This document shows, piece by piece, positions 1 to 6,370 of a DNA stretch of 9,743 nt (position 1 is the stretch's first letter; every line of letters begins with the position of its first letter). The position numbers and the translations under genes are program-made. The notes beneath the pieces are model-generated. The model was not told the DNA's origin. It searched no databases and was given only the letters and a program-made list of their open reading frames with translations. Origin of the DNA: Peptoniphilus_A sp050943655 (GTDB lineage: Bacteria; Bacillota; Clostridia; Tissierellales; Peptoniphilaceae); contig NZ_JBMNPQ010000054.1 of NCBI RefSeq assembly GCF_050943655.1, positions 1-9,743 on the forward strand, in the 5' to 3' direction.

Positions 1-46
1 AATTTGAAGTAATGAGAGTTTATAAAACCTGTAAAAATGCAAACTT

Positions 47-165
47 TAATCCACAAATGTGCATTATTATTAAGATATGTGGATAACTTTTTAAAAATTA
101 ATATTTATAATTATAAAATCATTAATTGTTGATATTAGTTAGAAAAATTAAAAAAATAATCCACA
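47..165. promoter_or_regulatory. Cluster of three DnaA-box-like 9-mers
   Basis: The minus strand of 78-86 reads TTATCCACA, an exact match to the bacterial DnaA-box consensus. On the plus strand, 47-55 and 157-165 both read TAATCCACA, one mismatch each. The boxes sit in extremely AT-rich DNA, the setting expected of a replication origin or a DnaA-regulated promoter. No dnaA, dnaN or rpmH gene is visible in the window, so origin function is only a hypothesis. Confidence 0.45.
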
Positions 166-310
166 AAATTAAAAAGAAAAGTTTTAAATATTATTTTCAT
201 AAATTGTATTATTTTTTGCACTTTTCCTTTGATCTAAGTCTATCTTTTAAAATAACTATTAAATAGAAAAATTTCTCTATAAAGTTTTAAGCCTTATAAG
301 CCACTTTTTA

Positions 311-540
311 CATAATAACTTATGAATGAGGTTAAACTTTAGCTTTACAATGAACCTTTACATAGTAACTTATGACTAAGCTCAGAGTTTCATCTGTGCA
401 ACCAACCTATTAAAAATAAACTATCAAATGCATATAGATTTTTAAATTTTAACTTATCTCTACATAATAATTTATAAATAATTTCAAACTTTTCCTTTCT
501 AACTCACCTTTTATCAACTTATGAAATATAGTTAGACTTA
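311..540. repeat. Degenerate repeat with ~50 bp period
   Basis: Related 30-base units start at 311, 361 and 463, and a fourth, lacking its first bases, covers about 514-540. The slot near 411 holds only a vague match. The core is CATARTAACTTATGA, followed by a GTTAAACTTT-like end. Unit 311 matches unit 361 at 23 of the first 30 bases and unit 463 at 24 of 30 (hand count). The sequence between units is not conserved, though several intervals end in an ACCTNT-like string. The divergence suggests an old tandem duplication under little constraint. Function unknown. Confidence 0.55.
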
Positions 541-572
541 AATTCCCTATTAAATATTTTTATAAATTTAGA

Positions 573-603
573 CAAAAAAAGAGACAGGCAAGAGCCCATC
601 TCT
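573..603 (-). terminator. Rho-independent terminator of the 641-970 gene
   Basis: On the minus strand an AGAGA...TCTCT hairpin with a GGC/GCC inner pair and a two-base internal mismatch is followed directly by seven T residues (A run at 574-580 on the plus strand). It lies about 40 bases after the stop codon of the small membrane protein gene. Confidence 0.8.
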
Positions 604-640
604 AATCTATAAATTTTAATTTATAATTACTAACTACTTA

Positions 641-970
641 TTACATTCTCTTTCCAGGGATTATTGCATCAACAATACCTAGAACTGCTGCGCCTATAAT
701 TGCTCCAAGAACGCTTACTGTAAATCCATCGACCATTTTACCTGCAAGGAAAAGAATAATTGCCGCTACAGCAAATCCTTTAAATCCTCTACCAGCTGGA
801 GATGCGTCTACACCAGTAAACTTCTCGATTAGCCAGTCCAAAAGTCCGATAACAATAGCTGTCACAATGGCAGTGCCAAAACCATTAATTGTAACTCCAA
901 TTGATAATGCAGATGTCAATAAAATTGCTAGAGCACTTATTACTACTTTGATTATTAAACTAAGAATCAT
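641..970 (-). CDS. Small membrane protein, YvlD/phage-holin-like family
   Basis: The 109-residue protein is almost entirely hydrophobic. Segments at about 3-25, 29-46, 64-80 and 83-105 could cross or lie in the membrane. A short polar loop (KFTGVDASPAGRGFK) separates the two halves, and the C-terminus is basic (PGKRM). Glycine-rich helices, the hinge around GFG and the small size suggest the YvlD-like 'phage holin family' (Pfam Phage_holin_4_2). These are usually chromosomal membrane proteins of unknown role, not lysis genes. The ATG is preceded by AAGGAGGAAGAAAA, a strong ribosome binding site, which fixes the start. It is transcribed away from the 1065 gene and has its own terminator, so it is monocistronic. 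No phage genes surround it. The family name rests on general resemblance; an unrelated small membrane protein is possible. Confidence 0.6.
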   Translation of the reverse strand: MILSLIIKVVISALAILLTSALSIGVTINGFGTAIVTAIVIGLLDWLIEKFTGVDASPAGRGFKGFAVAAIILFLAGKMVDGFTVSVLGAIIGAAVLGIVDAIIPGKRM

Positions 971-1043
971 TTTTCTTCCTCCTTGTTATATTCTATATTA
1001 ACTTTGTACCACCTAAAAACCAATTTTAAACAACTTACTTGGG

Positions 1044-1049
1044 TATAAT
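1044..1049 (+). promoter_or_regulatory. Putative -10 element for the 1065 gene
   Basis: A perfect TATAAT lies 15 bases before the ATG of the 1065 gene. No convincing -35 hexamer is present at the right distance. The transcript would have a very short leader that just includes the GGTGA ribosome binding site at 1056-1060. Confidence 0.35.
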
Positions 1050-1064
1050 ATACATGGTGATGTT

Positions 1065-1379
1065 ATGAAATACGTAAAAATAGAGGTTTTCGTGCCTGAA
1101 AAAAATGTCAAAGACATTATTTCAAACGTTAACGAATACTTGAAAGACAATAATTACGATTATGTATATTCCAGTACAAAAGTTTTGGGTCACTTTAGAC
1201 CGCTAGACGGTGCAGATCCATACCTTGGAAGTGTTGGAAAAGTTGAAGAAGTGGATGAAGTAAAACTCGAATTTAGAGTAAAAAGTAAAGATGCAAAAGA
1301 AGTTTATCAAATAATAAAAAGAGAGCATCCATACGAAGTTCCGATTATAAATGTTATTGAGCTTGTGGATTTAGATTAA
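1065..1379 (+). CDS. Stand-alone NIF3-insert / CutA-like domain protein
   Basis: The 104-residue protein has the alternating pattern of a small ferredoxin-like/CutA-like fold. An N-terminal strand (KYVKIEVFVPE, 2-12) is followed by a helix, then GHFRPLDGADPYLG (42-55) and a C-terminal HPYEVPIINVIEL (88-100). The F-R-P-[LE]-D/E-G-A-[DN]-P-Y-[LI]-G signature followed by K-x-E-E-V, and the terminal HPYE-P, are typical of the domain inserted into NIF3/YqfO-type proteins (GTP cyclohydrolase 1 type 2 homologues). Here the domain stands alone, without the metal-binding NIF3 halves. Such proteins are thought to be small trimeric regulators or metal-binding modules, but no reaction is established. The start is supported by GGTGA four bases before the ATG. 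No plus-strand terminator follows; the gene converges on tRNA-Arg. Confidence 0.75.
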   Translation: MKYVKIEVFVPEKNVKDIISNVNEYLKDNNYDYVYSSTKVLGHFRPLDGADPYLGSVGKVEEVDEVKLEFRVKSKDAKEVYQIIKREHPYEVPIINVIELVDLD

Positions 1380-1424
1380 TATATTAAACAAGAGAAAGGA
1401 ATATAAAATTAATATATTAAACAA
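1375..1424. repeat. 17-bp direct repeat, two copies
   Basis: ATTAATATATTAAACAA occurs at 1375-1391 and again, identically, at 1408-1424, a period of 33 bases. The first copy includes the stop codon of the NIF3-like gene. The unit is AT-only apart from one C, so slippage or a small tandem duplication is the simplest explanation. Confidence 0.7.
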
Positions 1425-1432
1425 AGCTAAAT

Positions 1433-1456
1433 AAAAAATCTGTGCCGCAGCACAGA
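1433..1456 (-). terminator. Terminator of tRNA-Arg
   Basis: A perfect 7-bp stem (TCTGTGC 1439-1445 with GCACAGA 1450-1456) has a four-base loop. On the minus strand it is followed by six T residues (A run 1433-1438). It lies directly after the CCA end of the tRNA, as expected for a monocistronic tRNA transcript. Confidence 0.85.
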
Positions 1457-1459
1457 ATA

Positions 1460-1536
1460 TGGCGTCCACGAGAGGATTCGAACCTCCGGCCCCACGCTTA
1501 GGAGGCGTGTGCTCTATCCAGCTGAGCTACGAGGAC
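1460..1536 (-). tRNA. tRNA-Arg, anticodon CCT
   Basis: Read on the minus strand, this 77-base gene folds as a cloverleaf. The acceptor stem is GTCCTCG/CGTGGAC, the D arm has GCTC/GAGC, the anticodon stem is CACGC/GCGTG around the loop CTCCTAA, and the T arm is GGAGG-TTCGAAT-CCTCT. The CCA end is encoded. Loop positions 34-36 are CCT, which reads AGG (Arg). The T loop and the D-stem/loop landmarks are canonical. One oddity is a T-T mismatch at acceptor pair 5-68. It reads the minor AGG codon; most Arg codons in the neighbouring genes are AGA. Confidence 0.95.
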
Positions 1537-1547
1537 CTAATACTAAT

Positions 1548-1576
1548 ATTTTATAGGAATTTAATTTAACTGTCAA
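1548..1576 (-). promoter_or_regulatory. Sigma-A-type promoter of tRNA-Arg
   Basis: On the minus strand there is a perfect -35 TTGACA (1576-1571), a 17-base spacer and a -10 TAAAAT (1553-1548), with TATAAA overlapping it. It lies about a dozen bases before the tRNA 5' end, which suits a strong stable-RNA promoter. Confidence 0.75.
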
Positions 1577-1583
1577 TTCCTAT
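1553..1583. promoter_or_regulatory. Perfect 9-bp inverted repeat between divergent promoters
   Basis: ATAGGAATT (1553-1561) and AATTCCTAT (1575-1583) are exact reverse complements, 13 bases apart. The pair brackets the tRNA-Arg promoter spacer and abuts the aminopeptidase promoter. It could be an operator bound by a dimeric regulator or a chance AT-rich palindrome. Confidence 0.4.
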
Positions 1584-1587
1584 GGCG

Positions 1588-1616
1588 TTTAAAAAAGTTA
1601 AAATTTACTATATAAT
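1588..1616 (+). promoter_or_regulatory. Putative promoter of the M18 aminopeptidase gene
   Basis: A perfect -10 TATAAT at 1611-1616 is preceded, with a 17-base spacer, by TTTAAA at 1588-1593 (4 of 6 to the -35 consensus). Transcription would begin near 1622, immediately before the ribosome binding site. An upstream ATG at 1582 would lie outside the transcript, so translation should start at 1636. Confidence 0.55.
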
Positions 1617-1635
1617 AGTTCCAGAAGGTGATAAA

Positions 1636-3018
1636 ATGCAATTTGAAAAAAAATCTATTTGGCAACAAATAGACAAGGACACAAACGAAAAAATTTACGA
1701 ATATGCAGAAGAATACAAGGCGTTTCTTGACAATGCAAAAACTGAAAGAGAAGCCACAAGATTCATAATAAGTGCTGCAAAAGAAAAAGGATTTATCTCA
1801 CTTGATGAGGCATTAGATGGCAAAATCAAAAAGGGAGATAAAATCTATTTAAACAACAAAAACAAATCAGTTGTACTATTTGTTATTGGAGATGATATCG
1901 AAGAAGGTCTAAACATCGTCGGATCCCACATCGACTCACCAAGACTTGACCTTAAGGGAAATCCACTTTACGAAGACTCTTCCCTTGCACTATTTAAAAC
2001 TCACTACTACGGCGGAGTTAAAAAATACCAATGGCCAACTATTGCCCTATCTCTTCACGGATATTTTAGAGATAGAGACGGGAATGAGCACAATATAGTT
2101 ATTGGAGAAGATGAAAATGATCCAGTATTCTATATAAATGACCTCCTTCCACACTTGGCAAAGGATCAAAACAGCAAAACTCTAAAAGATGCGATTAAGG
2201 GTGAAGATTTAAATATCGTAGTTGGACACTCCACATATGGCGTAGAAGGCGACGAAAACCCTATAAAGAGAAATATTTTAACAATATTAAAAGAAAAATA
2301 TAATCTAGACGAAGAAGATTTTGCCTTTGCAGAATTCGAAGCAGTTCCTGCACAAAAAGCAAAGGACGTTGGATTTGACAGAGCTATGATTGCATCTCAC
2401 GGTCACGACGACAGAGTTTGTTCGTATGCAAACTTAAAGGCAATTCTTGAAGTTGAAGATCCTAAAAAGACTGCAGTAGCACTTTTCGTTGATAAGGAAG
2501 AAATCGGATCAGTTGGAAACACTGCAATGACTTCAATGTTTTTCGAAAACGCATTGGCAGAAATCATAAATAACATGGGTGAATATTCTGATCTTAAAGT
2601 TAGACGCGCACTTGCAAAATCATCTGTACTATCAGCAGACGTATCAGCAGCGCTTGACCCATCATTTAAAGAAGTATCTGACGATAAGAACGAAGCACAA
2701 GTTGGATACGGAATTGCCATGGCAAAATACACAGGCTCAGGCGGAAAAGGCGGTTCAAACGACGCAAACCCAGAATATATCTCAAAACTTAGAGATTTAT
2801 TTAGACGAGAAGATGTAATCTGGCAAATATCTGGCTTTGGAAAAGTTGACCAAGGCGGCGGCGGAACAATTGCCTATATTTTGGCAAAATATGGCGCCGA
2901 AGTAGTGGACATGGGAACAGCAATGCTTTCTATGCACGCACCAGTAGAACTTGTATCAAAGGCAGATGCCTACATGACTTATAAAGCATACAAGGCATTT
3001 TTAGATAAATTTGAATAA
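1636..3018 (+). CDS. apeA: M18 family zinc aminopeptidase
   Basis: This 460-residue cytoplasmic metallopeptidase removes N-terminal residues from peptides and acts in peptide catabolism. All M18 landmarks are present: GSHIDSPRLDLK (96-107, first zinc His98), the DD pair in GHDDR (258-259, bridging Asp), DKEEIGS (286-292, catalytic and zinc-binding Glu288-Glu289), SADVSAALDP (333-342, zinc Asp335) and SMHAP (432-436, final zinc His434). The YTGSGGKGGSND glycine loop and the VDQGGGGTI motif near the C-terminus are also typical. Length fits the bacterial M18 'aminopeptidase 1' group. The frame is open to an ATG at 1582, but that would overlap the promoter. The ATG at 1636 follows AGAAGGTGAT at a proper distance and begins with MQFEKKS, a typical family start. 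It is monocistronic, with two hairpins downstream. Confidence 0.93.
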   Translation: MQFEKKSIWQQIDKDTNEKIYEYAEEYKAFLDNAKTEREATRFIISAAKEKGFISLDEALDGKIKKGDKIYLNNKNKSVVLFVIGDDIEEGLNIVGSHIDSPRLDLKGNPLYEDSSLALFKTHYYGGVKKYQWPTIALSLHGYFRDRDGNEHNIVIGEDENDPVFYINDLLPHLAKDQNSKTLKDAIKGEDLNIVVGHSTYGVEGDENPIKRNILTILKEKYNLDEEDFAFAEFEAVPAQKAKDVGFDRAMIASHGHDDRVCSYANLKAILEVEDPKKTAVALFVDKEEIGSVGNTAMTSMFFENALAEIINNMGEYSDLKVRRALAKSSVLSADVSAALDPSFKEVSDDKNEAQVGYGIAMAKYTGSGGKGGSNDANPEYISKLRDLFRREDVIWQISGFGKVDQGGGGTIAYILAKYGAEVVDMGTAMLSMHAPVELVSKADAYMTYKAYKAFLDKFE

Positions 3019-3036
3019 TTTTTTTCTTTTTATTTT

Positions 3037-3075
3037 AAAACTCCTAATTAGTGTTTACTAGTTGGGAGTTTTTTT
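3037..3075 (+). terminator. Terminator of the aminopeptidase gene
   Basis: A 12-bp stem with two G-T pairs (3040-3051 with 3058-3069, loop TGTTTA) starts as ACTCC and ends as GGAGT, and is followed by a T run to 3075. An A-rich stretch precedes the stem, so it may also work weakly in the other direction. Confidence 0.9.
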
Positions 3076-3097
3076 ATTATTTGTGATGCATTTTCTA

Positions 3098-3129
3098 TAA
3101 TCTTACCAATCAAAAGATTAGTAATTTTT
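3098..3129 (+). terminator. Second hairpin with T run, possible back-up terminator
   Basis: TTACCAATC (3103-3111) pairs with GATTAGTAA (3116-3124) with one mismatch and an AAAA loop, followed by TTTTT. An alternative stem, TAATCTT (3098-3104) with AAGATTA (3114-3120), uses overlapping bases, so the two folds exclude each other. It could back up the stronger terminator just upstream or lie in a leader of the SLH gene; no start site for that gene is clear. Confidence 0.4.
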
Positions 3130-3221
3130 ATTAATTATTTTCTTTAAGTTAATATCCTCTTTACAAATTCTCATTATACTGTCTAATGAAGTTATTATAT
3201 GTAAAAAGAAAGGAAGAAGAA

Positions 3222-5291
3222 ATGAATTTAAAAAAGATATTGTTGATGTTAATGACATTTGTATTATTAATTACATCAGCTAACTTGCCCGTAAGTGCAG
3301 CAACAGAAAATTTTGACGATGTAAAAGGGCATTGGGCAGAGAAAAACATCAATTGGTCACAAGAAAGAGACCTTGTCAAAGGCTATCCTGATGGAGAGTT
3401 TAAACCAGAAGGTAAAATAACCAAGGCAGAATTTATAACTATAATTAATAATTTTATGAAGGCAGAAGAAGGAAGAGATTTTAAATTTAAGGACGTCAAA
3501 AAATCTGATTGGTATTACGAAGAAGTTAGAAAAGCAGTAAATTATTATTTAAAAGATGAAGACTACTTTAGAGGCGATGATTACATAGATCGTGATGAAG
3601 CGTCTAAACTTATTGCAGCTGTTTACGGTCTTAAAGAAGTAGAGCTAAATGATTTTAATGATAGAGATGAAATTATTAATAAAGGTGCTGTGGCTTCTCT
3701 TGCTGATAAAAAAGTTCTTAATGGATATCCCGATGGAAGTTTTAAACCTAAAAATCCAATAACAAGGGCAGAGGCATCTAAGATATTTAATGTAGCTTAT
3801 GACAATATTGGAGAACCTAGCACAAGCACTGCGCTAAATCCAAACAAAGAAGAAAAAACAGAAACTAAGTCAAATACTTCAGTAAAGGAAAATAAAAAAG
3901 AGCATCACCACAACAGTTCTAGTCACAACGACAATTCTAATGACGATACAGTAAAATTTGGGGTAATTTCAGATATCCATTTAAGACCAGATAATCCAAC
4001 ACAGGTCGAAAGAACGACAAAAGCTCTAAACTTCTTTGAAGAAAATGGAGCAGCAAGTTCATTTATCGTGGGCGATGTCACAGATAATGGAAAAGAAGAA
4101 GAATATAAAGAATATGATAAGGTAAAGAGTGGCCTTAAGGGCGATAAAATGGAAGTTCATGCTTCCATGGGTAATCACGAAAATTTAACTACAGAGCTAT
4201 TTACTAAATACTTTGGAAATGAACCAAATTCTCACTACAAAATTAATGGATACCATTTTATAATGATAAGTCCCGATGCAGAAGGAGGAGAAAGCTATTT
4301 AGAAGCGACAAAATGGCTATCAGAAGAACTTAAAAAAGCAAAAGACGACACTGGAGATAAGCCAATATTTGTATTTTTCCACCATCCAGTAAAAGATACC
4401 TTCTATGTATCAGACGATTGGTATGGAGATGTACCAAAAAGCATATTTAAAGATTATCCTATGGCAGTAACTTTCTCAGGACATATTCACTCACCAAATA
4501 ATCACCCAAGAAGTATTTGGCAAGGTAATTTCACTGCAGTTAATACAGTTTCCCTATATTATTTTGAAATGGAAAAGGGATATAATAAGGGAGAAACTTA
4601 TCCTAAAAATTCAGAATTATGCGCACAGGGACTATTAGTAGAAGCTGATGGAACAAAGGTTACAATTAAAAATAGAGACTTTATATCAGATAAATGGATA
4701 GATGAAACTTGGACTTTTGACACAGCACATCCAGAAGATTTTCCATACACAGATGCAAGATATGACGAGGCAAAAGCTCCTAAATTCGATAAAGGAACTG
4801 AAGTTAAAGTAACTGATATTAATTCATCTGATAAAAAGAAATCTGTAAACCTTGAATTCGATCAAGCAAAAGTTGATCCTAACAGCGTAAAGGGCGATAT
4901 AGTTCATTCTTACGAATTTGAAATTAAAGAAGAAGGAAAACAAATTACAAAGACTGAGAAAGATTGGTCAGGATTTTATCTAATTCCAATGCCTGAAAAA
5001 ATGAATATGAGACTAGATGAACTCAAACCAGATACAGAATATACTGTTGATATTTATCCAGTCGACGCATTTAAAAAGAAAGGCGAACCTATTACAGTAA
5101 CTTTTAAAACTAGCGTCGATACAGTAGAGTCAAATGAAGATATCTCTAACAAAGATGTTGACATAAATCCTGACGAAATAGGTGGTAGTGAAAATACAAA
5201 TAAAGACTCTCTAGAATCTGGGATAGGAAATAAAGAAGACTCTTCAAAAGATATAGTAAATAATTCTAACGAAGAAAGTATAAATAATTAG
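3222..5291 (+). CDS. SLH-anchored surface metallophosphoesterase
   Basis: This 689-residue exported protein starts with a Sec signal peptide (MNLKKILL, hydrophobic core, VSA-A near 26-27). Three SLH repeats follow at about 31-78, 87-137 and 145-193, with ITKAE, IDRDE and ITRAE at their conserved ends. SLH triplets bind pyruvylated wall polysaccharide, so the protein should sit on the cell surface. A K/E/N-rich linker with a His cluster (EHHHNSSSH) leads to a calcineurin-like phosphoesterase domain, about 245-430. Its metal-site motifs are all present: ISDIH (Asp251, His253), GDVTD (Asp285), GNHE (Asn318, His319), FFHHP (His387-388) and SGHIH (His421, His423). A beta-rich fibronectin-III-like region (about 519-630, ending LKPDTEYTVDIYP...VTFKT) and an acidic N/D/E/S tail close the protein. 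No sortase motif is seen. The ATG at 3222, after AGGAAGAAG, is preferred to the one at 3186 because the signal peptide then begins correctly. Substrate unknown; a phosphomonoester or nucleotide is plausible. Confidence 0.9.
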   Translation: MNLKKILLMLMTFVLLITSANLPVSAATENFDDVKGHWAEKNINWSQERDLVKGYPDGEFKPEGKITKAEFITIINNFMKAEEGRDFKFKDVKKSDWYYEEVRKAVNYYLKDEDYFRGDDYIDRDEASKLIAAVYGLKEVELNDFNDRDEIINKGAVASLADKKVLNGYPDGSFKPKNPITRAEASKIFNVAYDNIGEPSTSTALNPNKEEKTETKSNTSVKENKKEHHHNSSSHNDNSNDDTVKFGVISDIHLRPDNPTQVERTTKALNFFEENGAASSFIVGDVTDNGKEEEYKEYDKVKSGLKGDKMEVHASMGNHENLTTELFTKYFGNEPNSHYKINGYHFIMISPDAEGGESYLEATKWLSEELKKAKDDTGDKPIFVFFHHPVKDTFYVSDDWYGDVPKSIFKDYPMAVTFSGHIHSPNNHPRSIWQGNFTAVNTVSLYYFEMEKGYNKGETYPKNSELCAQGLLVEADGTKVTIKNRDFISDKWIDETWTFDTAHPEDFPYTDARYDEAKAPKFDKGTEVKVTDINSSDKKKSVNLEFDQAKVDPNSVKGDIVHSYEFEIKEEGKQITKTEKDWSGFYLIPMPEKMNMRLDELKPDTEYTVDIYPVDAFKKKGEPITVTFKTSVDTVESNEDISNKDVDINPDEIGGSENTNKDSLESGIGNKEDSSKDIVNNSNEESINN

Positions 5292-5327
5292 GCAAATTAA
5301 AAAATTATAAGAAATAGGAGTTCATAT

Positions 5328-5362
5328 CCCCTTTGCTGTTTAGACAGTAAGGGGGTATTTTT
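5328..5362 (+). terminator. Terminator of the SLH-phosphoesterase gene
   Basis: A 12-bp stem including two G-T pairs (5328-5339 with 5344-5355, loop TTAG) has a CCCC/GGGG base and is followed by TATTTTTA. It begins 36 bases after the TAG stop. Confidence 0.85.
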
Positions 5363-5370
5363 ATGAGGTG

Positions 5371-5393
5371 AAAAAAATTATAACTAAGGTTAT
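5371..5393 (-). terminator. Weak terminator-like hairpin after the short-chain dehydrogenase
   Basis: On the minus strand ATAAC-CTTA-GTTAT is followed by AA and seven T residues. The stem is only five base pairs and mostly A-T. It is the only terminator candidate for the minus-strand operon in the 162-base convergent gap, which holds nothing else recognisable. Confidence 0.4.
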
Positions 5394-5453
5394 CGTGAGA
5401 ATGTACTTTATAAAAACACAAAACTTTTATTACATAAAGAAAATCCAGTCTAC

Positions 5454-6347
5454 TCACACAAACTTTCTCATTATATAAAGCAGTACTTCGTCGGGCACAA
5501 GGCCTCCCAATATTCTATCTGCTGTTGCGACAAATCCCGGTGTTGAGAGGGCGAAGTTTCTATTCATATCAGCCATTGATTTTTTTACTACATGCTTTGA
5601 TTTTAGTGGAAGGAATAGTTTTTTCCTGTCCATTTCGGCCTTGTCGATAAATTCTGTGTCTTCGATAAAGTATGGGCAAACTGTCGTCACGTTTATTCCC
5701 CTCTTCATGAGCTCTCCCCTAAGTCCTCTTGCGTATGTGTAGATAAATGCTTTTGATGCTGCATACATGTTTAGGTGCTCCATTGGGTTAAATGCAGCGA
5801 CTGATGCGATTTGCAAAATGCTTGAGCCTGCATTCATTAAGTTCGCCACGATGTGAGTCATATTGACCTGCGCTTCGCAGTTTATTTTTATCGTCTCGAT
5901 TTCTCTACTTGATCCAAAGTCAAGACTTTCTCCTCTTATGCCGCTTCCTGCTGCATTTATTAGATATTTTATTTCTAGGTTTTCTTCGTCCACTTTATTT
6001 TCTAAATATTTTTTAAACTCTTCCATCTCTTCTTCGTCTGTCATATCCATTGGATAGCTGGTAGAATCTATAGGCAAGGTGTTTTTTAATTTTTCGAGTC
6101 TATCTTCTCTTCTTGCGATAAGTATAATTTCATCTACTTCATAATCTTTATTTTTTGATATGAACTTTGCGAAGTCCCTTCCAAGTCCCGATGATGCGCC
6201 CGTTATTATTGAGAGTTTCTTCTTGTTATCATCTTCTTCTTTTATTTTTTTATAATTCGTTCTCTCTACTATATAAATTATTAAAGCTGCGGCGGCGCTT
6301 ATTATAAAAATTGTTCCAATTATTGTAACCAATATTTTATAAACCAT
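5454..6347 (-). CDS. Membrane-anchored short-chain dehydrogenase/reductase
   Basis: The 297-residue NAD(P)-dependent oxidoreductase is of the classical SDR type with an added N-terminal membrane helix (about 4-28), followed by a charged stretch. SDR motifs are complete: TGASSGLG for the dinucleotide (49-56), NAAG (131-134), the catalytic Ser182 in IASVAAF, and YAASK with Tyr195 and Lys199. The dinucleotide-binding strand is followed by ARRE, and Arg residues there often favour NADP(H); this is an inference. The substrate is unknown; membrane-tethered SDRs of this shape often act on lipids or other hydrophobic carbonyls. The frame extends to a GTG at 6380, but the ATG at 6347 follows AAAGGAGGACATT, and the GTG lies inside a hairpin. 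It is the last gene of the minus-strand redox cluster and ends with TGA. Confidence 0.85.
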   Translation of the reverse strand: MVYKILVTIIGTIFIISAAAALIIYIVERTNYKKIKEEDDNKKKLSIITGASSGLGRDFAKFISKNKDYEVDEIILIARREDRLEKLKNTLPIDSTSYPMDMTDEEEMEEFKKYLENKVDEENLEIKYLINAAGSGIRGESLDFGSSREIETIKINCEAQVNMTHIVANLMNAGSSILQIASVAAFNPMEHLNMYAASKAFIYTYARGLRGELMKRGINVTTVCPYFIEDTEFIDKAEMDRKKLFLPLKSKHVVKKSMADMNRNFALSTPGFVATADRILGGLVPDEVLLYIMRKFV

Positions 6348-6370
6348 AATGTCCTCCTTTTTATACAATA

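Larger units (their letters stand above)
1..572. other. Very AT-rich gene-free region
   Basis: No reading frame here has a believable start, ribosome binding site and protein-like composition. A 24-codon frame at 12-86 has an ATG but no good ribosome binding site and no recognisable product. The stretch holds a cluster of DnaA-box-like 9-mers (47-165) and a degenerate repeat of about 50 bp (311-540), both listed separately. It ends at the terminator of the minus-strand gene at 641-970. A C-terminal tail of an upstream gene in the first 86 bases cannot be excluded, because frame 3 is open from the window edge. Confidence 0.6.

Noticed and set aside
12..86. 24-codon open frame at the window start
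   Set aside because: No ribosome binding site and no recognisable product; it overlaps two DnaA-like boxes. It might be the tail of a gene starting outside the window, but nothing supports that.
311..540. Possible CRISPR array
   Set aside because: The repeat units differ from each other at about a quarter of positions, the spacing slots are only about 20 bases, one unit is missing and no cas gene is present.
641..970. Phage lysis holin or prophage fragment
   Set aside because: Although the family name contains holin, no endolysin, tail or integrase genes are nearby, and the gene has its own terminator, so a chromosomal membrane protein is more likely.
2403..2818. Open frames inside the aminopeptidase gene on both strands
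   Set aside because: They overlap conserved M18 motifs in other frames, lack ribosome binding sites and have low-complexity compositions; they are shadows.
3186..3221. Upstream ATG at 3186 for the SLH protein
   Set aside because: It would put a charged 12-residue extension before a well-formed signal peptide and has no ribosome binding site; the ATG at 3222 follows AGGAAGAAG.
3161..3379. Minus-strand frame at the SLH gene start
   Set aside because: It is antisense to the signal peptide and first SLH repeat, with no ribosome binding site or family resemblance.
5863..6057. Plus-strand frame inside the SDR gene
   Set aside because: Antisense to a motif-complete SDR; composition is Ser/Ile-rich as expected of the opposite strand.
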